From Flavimobilis massiliensis (GTDB lineage Bacteria > Actinomycetota > Actinomycetes > Actinomycetales > Cellulomonadaceae), in assembly GCF_900240335.1 (NCBI RefSeq), contig NZ_LT964979.1:1488001-1552000 (forward strand): 64,000 bases of DNA, written 5' to 3'. Shown one piece after another: positions 59,174-64,000 of this stretch. The notes under the pieces are model-generated. The model was not told where the DNA came from. It worked only from the letters and a program-made list of their open reading frames with translations, and did no database searches. Made by a program: the position numbers and the translations under genes. Numbering within the stretch: the stretch's first letter is position 1; each line of letters starts with the position of its first letter.

Positions 59174-59356
59174 TCAGTCGACCTCCTCGACGGTGACGAG
59201 GTGCGCCACCGTGGCGACCATGCCGCGGATCTCCGGGCGGTCCTCCTTCACGGCGCTGTCGCCGATCCGCTTGAGGCCCAGAGTACGCAGCGTGTCACGC
59301 TGGTTCTGCTTGCCGCCGATGGCGGACTTCTTCTGGGTCACCTTGAGTCGAGCCAT
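59174..59356 (-). CDS. rpmD: 50S ribosomal protein L30
   Basis: 60 residues: MARLKVTQKKSAIGGKQNQRD, the L30 fold, ending LVTVEEVD. The ATG at 59356 touches the rpsE stop; a second ATG one codon earlier is possible. Confidence 0.95.
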   Translation of the reverse strand: MARLKVTQKKSAIGGKQNQRDTLRTLGLKRIGDSAVKEDRPEIRGMVATVAHLVTVEEVD

Positions 59357-60015
59357 CATGCACCAACCTCAGCAGCCTGGGCCGCCTTGCCGGCGGCCTG
59401 TGCACGGAGCAGCGCCGCCGGGGCGACGTGCTCGAGCGGCAGACCACGACGCGCCGCAACAGCCTCAGGCTGCTCGAGCGCGCGCAGACCGGCCACGGTC
59501 GCGTGCACGATGTTGATCGCGTTGGAGGACCCGAGCGACTTCGAGAGCACGTCGTGAATACCCGCGCACTCGAGGACCGCACGCACCGGACCACCGGCGA
59601 TAACACCGGTACCCGGGGCAGCGGGACGCAGGAACACCACGCCCGCCGCAGCCTCGCCGGTCACCGCGTGAGGGATCGTGCCCTGGATGCGGGGGACGCT
59701 GAAGAAGTTCTTCTTCGCCTCCTCGACACCCTTGGCGATCGCCGCGGGGACCTCCTTGGCCTTGCCGTAGCCGACGCCGACCGTGCCGTTGCCGTCACCG
59801 ACGACCACGAGGGCGGTGAAGCTGAAGCGACGACCGCCCTTCACGACCTTGGAGACGCGGTTGATGGTGACGACGCGCTCGACGAAGGCGCTCTTCTCGG
59901 CCGCGTCGCCGCGGCGGTCGTTGCGACGGCCGTCGCGGTCGCCGCGACGGCGATCGCCCTGCTCGTTGCTGGCGCCGCCCGCAGGGGCGCCCGTGTTGCG
60001 CTGCCCAGCAGCCAT
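59356..60015 (-). CDS. rpsE: 30S ribosomal protein S5
   Basis: 219 residues. S5 core (FVERVVTINRVSKVVKGGRRFSF, VGVGYGKAKEVP, RPAAPGTGVIAGG) with an Arg/Asp/Gly-rich N-terminal extension of ~40 residues typical of actinobacteria. ATG at 60015. 37 bp after rplR. Confidence 0.97.
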   Translation of the reverse strand: MAAGQRNTGAPAGGASNEQGDRRRGDRDGRRNDRRGDAAEKSAFVERVVTINRVSKVVKGGRRFSFTALVVVGDGNGTVGVGYGKAKEVPAAIAKGVEEAKKNFFSVPRIQGTIPHAVTGEAAAGVVFLRPAAPGTGVIAGGPVRAVLECAGIHDVLSKSLGSSNAINIVHATVAGLRALEQPEAVAARRGLPLEHVAPAALLRAQAAGKAAQAAEVGA

Positions 60016-60052
60016 CAGATCGTCCTCTTCTTCTCGGAGTGGGTACGCGCCG

Positions 60053-60424
60053 TCACAGGGACAGACCGCCCTCGCGGGCGCCGTCGGCGACCGCTGCGAC
60101 CCGACCGTGGTACTTGTTGCCACCGCGGTCGAAGACCACGACGTCGATGCCGGCAGCCTTGGCACGCTCGGCGACGAGCTCGCCGACCTTGCGGGCCTTC
60201 GCCGACTTGTCGCCGTCGAGCGCGCGCACGTCGGCCTCGAGCGTCGAGGCGGACGCGACCGTGCGGCCCAGAGCGTCGTCGACGACCTGAGCCGTCATGT
60301 GGCGCGACGAGCGCGTCACGACGAGACGGGGGCGAGCAGCGGTGCCCGAGATCTTCTTGCGGAGGCGCAGGTGACGACGCTTGCGCGCCACCGCCGTGCC
60401 CTTGCCCAGAACCTTGATCGCCAT
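60053..60424 (-). CDS. rplR: 50S ribosomal protein L18
   Basis: 123 residues. RKRRHLRLRKKISGTAARPRL and VVFDRGGNKYHGRVAAVADGAREGGL are L18 signatures; binds 5S rRNA. ATG at 60424, next to the rplF stop. Confidence 0.97.
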   Translation of the reverse strand: MAIKVLGKGTAVARKRRHLRLRKKISGTAARPRLVVTRSSRHMTAQVVDDALGRTVASASTLEADVRALDGDKSAKARKVGELVAERAKAAGIDVVVFDRGGNKYHGRVAAVADGAREGGLSL

Positions 60425-60426
60425 GG

Positions 60427-60966
60427 TCACTTACCAGCCTTTCCGGCCTTGCGGCGGACGTTCTCGCCCGCGTAGCGCACACCCTTGCCCTTGTACGGCT
60501 CAGGCTTGCGGATCTTGCGGATGTTCGCCGCGACCTCGCCGACCTGCTGCTTCGAGATGCCCGAGACCGAGAACTTCGTGGGGCTCTCGACCGCGAACGT
60601 GATGCCCTCGGGCGCCGAGACGACGACCGGGTGGCTGAACCCGAGAGCGAACTCGAGGTCCGAGCCCTTGGCCGCGACGCGGTAACCCGTGCCGACGATC
60701 TCGAGCTTCTTCTCGTAACCCTCGGTCACGCCGACGACGACGTTCGAGATGAGCGTGCGGGTGAGCCCGTGCAGCGCACGCGACTCACGGTCGTCCTCAC
60801 GACGGGTGACGACGATCGCGCCGTCCTCGTCGCGCGCGACCTCGAGCTGGGCGGGGACGACGTGCTCGAGGGAGCCCTTGGGGCCCTTGACGGTCACGAG
60901 GGCACCGCTGATGGTGACGTCCACTCCGGCCGGGACCGGGACGGGGATCTTACCGATGCGAGACAT
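60427..60966 (-). CDS. rplF: 50S ribosomal protein L6
   Basis: 179 residues. MSRIGKIPVPVPAGVDVTI and the C-terminal RKPEPYKGKGVRYAGE are L6 markers. Confidence 0.98.
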   Translation of the reverse strand: MSRIGKIPVPVPAGVDVTISGALVTVKGPKGSLEHVVPAQLEVARDEDGAIVVTRREDDRESRALHGLTRTLISNVVVGVTEGYEKKLEIVGTGYRVAAKGSDLEFALGFSHPVVVSAPEGITFAVESPTKFSVSGISKQQVGEVAANIRKIRKPEPYKGKGVRYAGENVRRKAGKAGK

Positions 60967-60986
60967 GGTTTTCTCTCCTCTCCCGA

Positions 60987-61385
60987 TTACCAGACGTAGG
61001 CGAGGACTTCCCCACCCACGCCCTTCTCTGCGGCCTGCTTGTCCGTGAGGAGGCCCGAGGACGTGGAGAGGATCGCCACGCCCAGACCGCCGAGGACCTT
61101 CGGCAGGTTGGTGGACTTCGCGTAGACGCGGAGGCCGGGCTTGGAGACCCGGCGGACGCCCGAGAGGGCGCGCTCGCGCGACTGCGAGTACTTCAGCTCG
61201 ATCGTCAGGGTCTGGCCGACTGCGGCCGCCTCGACGTTCCAGCCCGAGATGTAGCCCTCGCGCTTGAGGATCTCGGCAATGTTTGACTTCAGCTTCGAGT
61301 ACGGCATGGAGACCGTGTCGTGCTGAGCCCGGTTTGCGTTACGCAGACGCGTCAGCATGTCTGCGATGGGGTCAGTCATCGTCAT
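60987..61385 (-). CDS. rpsH: 30S ribosomal protein S8
   Basis: 132 residues. MTMTDPIADMLTRLRNANRAQ and the end STSSGLLTDKQAAEKGVGGEVLAYVW are S8. ATG at 61385 gives the expected length; an ATG two codons on is an alternative. Near S14 and L6 as in other spc operons. Confidence 0.97.
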   Translation of the reverse strand: MTMTDPIADMLTRLRNANRAQHDTVSMPYSKLKSNIAEILKREGYISGWNVEAAAVGQTLTIELKYSQSRERALSGVRRVSKPGLRVYAKSTNLPKVLGGLGVAILSTSSGLLTDKQAAEKGVGGEVLAYVW

Positions 61386-61460
61386 TGGGCTGTAGCCCTT
61401 CCTCGTCGGGGTATCCGAGCCGCCGCGCGTTGGCGCCGGCACGGACCTGCGACGTAGTTG

Positions 61461-61646
61461 TTACCAGCTGCTCTTCGTGACGCCCGGGAGCTCGCCACGG
61501 TGGGCCATCTCACGGACGCACACGCGGCAGAGACCGAACTTGCGGTACACCGAGCGCGGACGACCGCACTTCTGGCACCGGGTGTAGGCGCGGACACCGA
61601 ACTTGGGCTTGGCGGCCGCCTTGTTGATGAGGGCCTTCTTAGCCAT
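61461..61646 (-). CDS. rpsZ: 30S ribosomal protein S14, zinc-binding type Z
   Basis: 61 residues: MAKKALINKAAAKPKFGVRAY, then CQKCGRPRSVYRKFGLCRVC. Four cysteines form the zinc site, so this is the short C+ form; an alternative zinc-free S14 would be elsewhere. Confidence 0.97.
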   Translation of the reverse strand: MAKKALINKAAAKPKFGVRAYTRCQKCGRPRSVYRKFGLCRVCVREMAHRGELPGVTKSSW

Positions 61647-61647
61647 G

Positions 61648-62211
61648 TCAGTTCTCCTTGAACGGGAAGCCGAGCTGACGGAGGAGCGCACGGCCCTCGT
61701 CGTCGGTCTTCGCGGTCGTCACGACGGTGATGTCCATGCCACGGACGCGGTCGATCGCGTCCGGGTCGATCTCGTAGAACATCGACTGCTCGGTGAGGCC
61801 GAACGTGTAGTTGCCGTTGCCGTCGAACTGCTTCGGCGAGAGGCCGCGGAAGTCACGGATGCGCGGGAGCGCAACCGAGAGCAGGCGGTCGGCAAACTCC
61901 CACATGCGGTCGCCGCGGAGCGTCGCGTGCGCACCGATCGGCATGCCCTCACGGAGCTTGAACTGCGCGATCGACTTGCGCGCCTTCGTCACCTGGGGCT
62001 TCTGACCCGTGATGAGCGTGAGATCGCGGATGGCGCCCTCGATGAGCTTCGAGTCCTTCGCAGCGTCGCCGACACCCATGTTGACCACGATCTTGGTCAG
62101 ACGCGGGACCTCGTTGACGTTGCCGTAGGAGAACTGCTCCTGCAGCGCAGGGACGATCTCGGCGGCGTAGCGCGCCTTGAGGCGCGGCTTCGTGGTGGTC
62201 TCGGTGCTCAT
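61648..62211 (-). CDS. rplE: 50S ribosomal protein L5
   Basis: 187 residues. KIVVNMGVGDAAKDSKLIEGA, GMDITVVTTAKTDDEGRALL are L5 marks; binds 5S rRNA. Its ATG overlaps the rplX stop by one base. Confidence 0.98.
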   Translation of the reverse strand: MSTETTTKPRLKARYAAEIVPALQEQFSYGNVNEVPRLTKIVVNMGVGDAAKDSKLIEGAIRDLTLITGQKPQVTKARKSIAQFKLREGMPIGAHATLRGDRMWEFADRLLSVALPRIRDFRGLSPKQFDGNGNYTFGLTEQSMFYEIDPDAIDRVRGMDITVVTTAKTDDEGRALLRQLGFPFKEN

Positions 62212-62561
62212 CAGATGTCCTTCTCAGCGTCGCCGTGGCCACGGGTCACGCGGACGCGGACGGTCTTGGTGCGACCGTCTCGCTCGACCTGCTCCGTACG
62301 GCTGCCCAGGCGCTTGCCGCGCTTGGCGTCAGCGTCGTAGTACTGCACGTTCGAGATGTGGATCGGGGCCTCGACACGCTCGATGCCGCCCGTCGACGCA
62401 CCGCGCTGGCTCTGGCCGGCCTTGGTGTGCTTCGTGACGACGCCGACGCCCTCGACGATGACGCGGTCAGCGTCCTTGAGGACCTCGAGGACGCGGCCCG
62501 TGAGGCCCTTGTCCTTGCCGGCGATGACGACGACCTGGTCGCCCTTCTTGATCTGCGCCAT
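62211..62561 (-). CDS. rplX: 50S ribosomal protein L24
   Basis: 116 residues. KOW motif KKGDQVVVIAGKDKGLTGRVLEV and VTKHTKAGQSQRGASTGGIERVEAPIHISNV (in parts). One base after rplN. Confidence 0.97.
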   Translation of the reverse strand: MAQIKKGDQVVVIAGKDKGLTGRVLEVLKDADRVIVEGVGVVTKHTKAGQSQRGASTGGIERVEAPIHISNVQYYDADAKRGKRLGSRTEQVERDGRTKTVRVRVTRGHGDAEKDI

Positions 62562-62562
62562 G

Positions 62563-62931
62563 TCAGATCACCTCCGGTGCGAGCGAGATGATCTTCATGA
62601 AGCGCTTGTCGCGCAGCTCACGCCCGACGGGACCGAAGATGCGCGTGCCGCGCGGCTCCCCGTCGTTCTTGAGGATCACGGCCGCGTTCTCGTCGAACTT
62701 GATGTATGAACCGTCGGCGCGGCGGCGCTCCTTGACGGTACGGACGACGACGGCCTTGACCACGTCACCCTTCTTGACGTTGCCGCCAGGGATCGCGTCC
62801 TTGACGGTTGCGACGATAGTGTCGCCGATTCCGGCGTAGCGACGGCCCGAACCACCGAGAACACGGATGCAAAGGATCTCCTTGGCGCCCGTGTTGTCGG
62901 CGACACGAAGTCGCGACTCCTGCTGGATCAT
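62563..62931 (-). CDS. rplN: 50S ribosomal protein L14
   Basis: 122 residues. MIQQESRLRVADNTGAKEIL and RGTRIFGPVGRELRDKRFMKIISLAPEVI are L14. First gene of the block downstream of the rpsQ terminator. Confidence 0.98.
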   Translation of the reverse strand: MIQQESRLRVADNTGAKEILCIRVLGGSGRRYAGIGDTIVATVKDAIPGGNVKKGDVVKAVVVRTVKERRRADGSYIKFDENAAVILKNDGEPRGTRIFGPVGRELRDKRFMKIISLAPEVI

Positions 62932-63002
62932 GTAGTGAACTCCTGTCGTCGAGCTGGTTCTCGCGCTGCGAGCCTTGCCGAACGGATACTTTCCAATGCT
63001 GC

Positions 63003-63048
63003 GGCGAAGCGGAGTCTACCTCCTTGCGGAGGCAGACTCCGCTTCGCC
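63003..63048 (-). terminator. large hairpin between rpsQ and rplN
   Basis: 15-bp plus 5-bp stem with one mismatch (63003-63023 with 63028-63048) and TTGC loop, about 10 nt past the rpsQ stop; marks the S10/spc operon boundary. Confidence 0.82.
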
Positions 63049-63058
63049 GTCAGACGTG

Positions 63059-63331
63059 CTACTTGGCCTTCTCCACGATCTCGACCAGACGCCACCTCTT
63101 CGAGGCGGACAGCGGACGAGTCTCCATGATGACGACCAGGTCGCCGATGCCCGCCGAGTTCTGCTCGTCGTGGGCCTTGACCTTGCTCGAACGGCGGATG
63201 ACCTTGCCGTAGAGCGGGTGCTTGACGCGGTCCTCGACCTCAACGACGACGGTCTTGTCCATCTTGTCGGACACGACGTAGCCGCGACGGGTCTTGCGCT
63301 GGTTGCGCGCGTCGGTGGTGTTCTCGCTCAT
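63059..63331 (-). CDS. rpsQ: 30S ribosomal protein S17
   Basis: 90 residues. RKTRRGYVVSDKMDKTVVVEV and the C-terminal KRWRLVEIVEKAK are S17. ATG at 63331 is preferred to a GTG overlapping the rpmC stop. Confidence 0.96.
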   Translation of the reverse strand: MSENTTDARNQRKTRRGYVVSDKMDKTVVVEVEDRVKHPLYGKVIRRSSKVKAHDEQNSAGIGDLVVIMETRPLSASKRWRLVEIVEKAK

Positions 63332-63339
63332 CTCAGCCT

Positions 63340-63579
63340 TCACTCACTCACGCTCGGGGCGGTACGGATGCCGAGCTCACGCTCACGGAGGATCGTGTAG
63401 ATCCGAGCGATGTCACGGCGGACCGCCTTGAGGCGGCCGTGGGACTCGAGCTGCCCCGTTGCGGACTGGAACCGCAGGTTGAAGAGCTCCTGCTTCGCCT
63501 TGTCCAGCTCGGCGGCGAGCGCCTCGTCGGTCATAGCGTCCAGCTCGGTCGTGGCCAGGTCCTTGCTACCGACAGCCAT
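63340..63579 (-). CDS. rpmC: 50S ribosomal protein L29
   Basis: 79 residues. ELDKAKQELFNLRFQSATGQLE and LKAVRRDIARIYTILRERELG define L29. ATG touches the rplP stop. Confidence 0.96.
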   Translation of the reverse strand: MAVGSKDLATTELDAMTDEALAAELDKAKQELFNLRFQSATGQLESHGRLKAVRRDIARIYTILRERELGIRTAPSVSE

Positions 63580-63998
63580 CAGTTGACACCACCCTCGCGC
63601 ACCACGAAACGGCACTTCATCGGGAGCTTGTGCATCGCACGGCGCATGGCCTCGCGGGCCAGCTCCTCGTCGACGCCGGCCAGCTCGAAGACGATGCGGC
63701 CGGGCTTGACGTTGGCGATCCACCACTCGGGCGAACCCTTACCGGAACCCATGCGGGTCTCGGCGGGCTTCTTCGTCAGCGGGCGGTCGGGGTAGATGTT
63801 GATCCACACCTTTCCACCACGCTTGATGTGACGCGTCATCGCGATACGAGCGGACTCGATCTGACGGTTGGTCACGTAGGCGGGCTCCAGGGCCTGGATG
63901 CCGTACTCGCCGAACGCGATCTGGGTACCGCCCTTGGCAGCACCCGAACGGCTCGGGTGGTGCTGCTTGCGGTGCTTGAGCCTGCGCGGGATCAGCAT
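63579..63998 (-). CDS. rplP: 50S ribosomal protein L16
   Basis: 139 residues, complete: MLIPRRLKHRKQHHPSRSG at the N-terminus, then FELAGVDEELAREAMRRAMHKLP near the end. ATG at 63998, two bases before the window edge. Continues the S10-type operon beyond the window (not visible). Confidence 0.97.
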   Translation of the reverse strand: MLIPRRLKHRKQHHPSRSGAAKGGTQIAFGEYGIQALEPAYVTNRQIESARIAMTRHIKRGGKVWINIYPDRPLTKKPAETRMGSGKGSPEWWIANVKPGRIVFELAGVDEELAREAMRRAMHKLPMKCRFVVREGGVN

Positions 63999-64000
63999 GC

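Noticed and set aside
57168..59516. A 782-codon plus-strand frame
   Set aside because: Antisense to secY, rplO and rpmD, all unmistakable; charged repetitive translation without family features.
1..64000. tRNA or rRNA genes
   Set aside because: I saw no T-loop GGTTCGA-type boxes with supporting stems in intergenic gaps, though a covariance search was not possible.

Overview
This window is the high-GC chromosome of an actinobacterium. Pointers are codons ending almost always in G or C, a WhiB3/WhiD-type regulator, paired GuaB and GuaB3, F420-type LLM oxidoreductase, a GPP34 protein, polyphosphate-glucokinase-like ROK kinase, and gene order (guaB3-guaB-whiB3-groES-tsaD/rimI/tsaB/tsaE/alr/nnr-glmS-glmM-rpsI-rplM-truA-rplQ-rpoA) that is broadly shared across the phylum. 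The style fits Micrococcales (Cellulomonadaceae/Sanguibacteraceae-like), but that placement is an inference. No tRNA, rRNA, CRISPR array, prophage or insertion sequence was recognised.

Layout. 1-3.9 kb: a heterodimeric ABC exporter (first subunit cut by the window edge) with complementary degenerate ATP sites, then a SURF1 protein. 4.2-15 kb: central carbon and acetate genes: pta-ackA, a GabD2-type aldehyde dehydrogenase, guaB3, a deaminase, and aceA-aceB (glyoxylate shunt). 14.6-24 kb: exonuclease, SGNH hydrolase, methyltransferase, GPP34 protein, lipoprotein, an RluA-type pseudouridine synthase, guaB, a MerR-type regulator divergent from whiB3, and an acetyltransferase. 24-28.5 kb: CIRCE-controlled groES, an MgtE-like Mg transporter with a long leader, a THUMP-like methyltransferase and a GCS2-type ligase, followed by a tandem array of 47-bp palindromes. 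28.5-42.8 kb: t6A genes (tsaD, tsaB, tsaE), rimI, alr, nnr, sulfurtransferase, glmS, coaA, dedA, def, glmM, i.e. cell-wall precursor and translation maintenance. 43-50 kb: rpsI-rplM, trhO, an ABC-F ATPase, truA. 49.5-64 kb: the alpha and spc ribosomal operons on the minus strand (rplP to map, then infA to rplQ), split by an 854-residue LuxR-type ATPase regulator.

Most interesting: upstream of the MgtE-like gene, a very strong Shine-Dalgarno precedes a 23-codon proline-rich open frame whose product starts M-E-P-P, followed at once by a perfect hairpin. This resembles the Mg-sensing mgtL leader peptide of enterobacteria ([17 protein letters not shown]), but in front of an unrelated Mg transporter family in an actinobacterium. 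Other notable signals are the 47-bp palindrome array, a palindrome inside the whiB3 promoter next to a divergent MerR regulator that has lost CarH-type capping residues, a palindromic candidate operator upstream of aceA, and the regulator inserted between map and infA.

Many gene ends carry perfect 13-16 bp GC-rich stems without a U-tract, which I annotate as terminators with moderate confidence.
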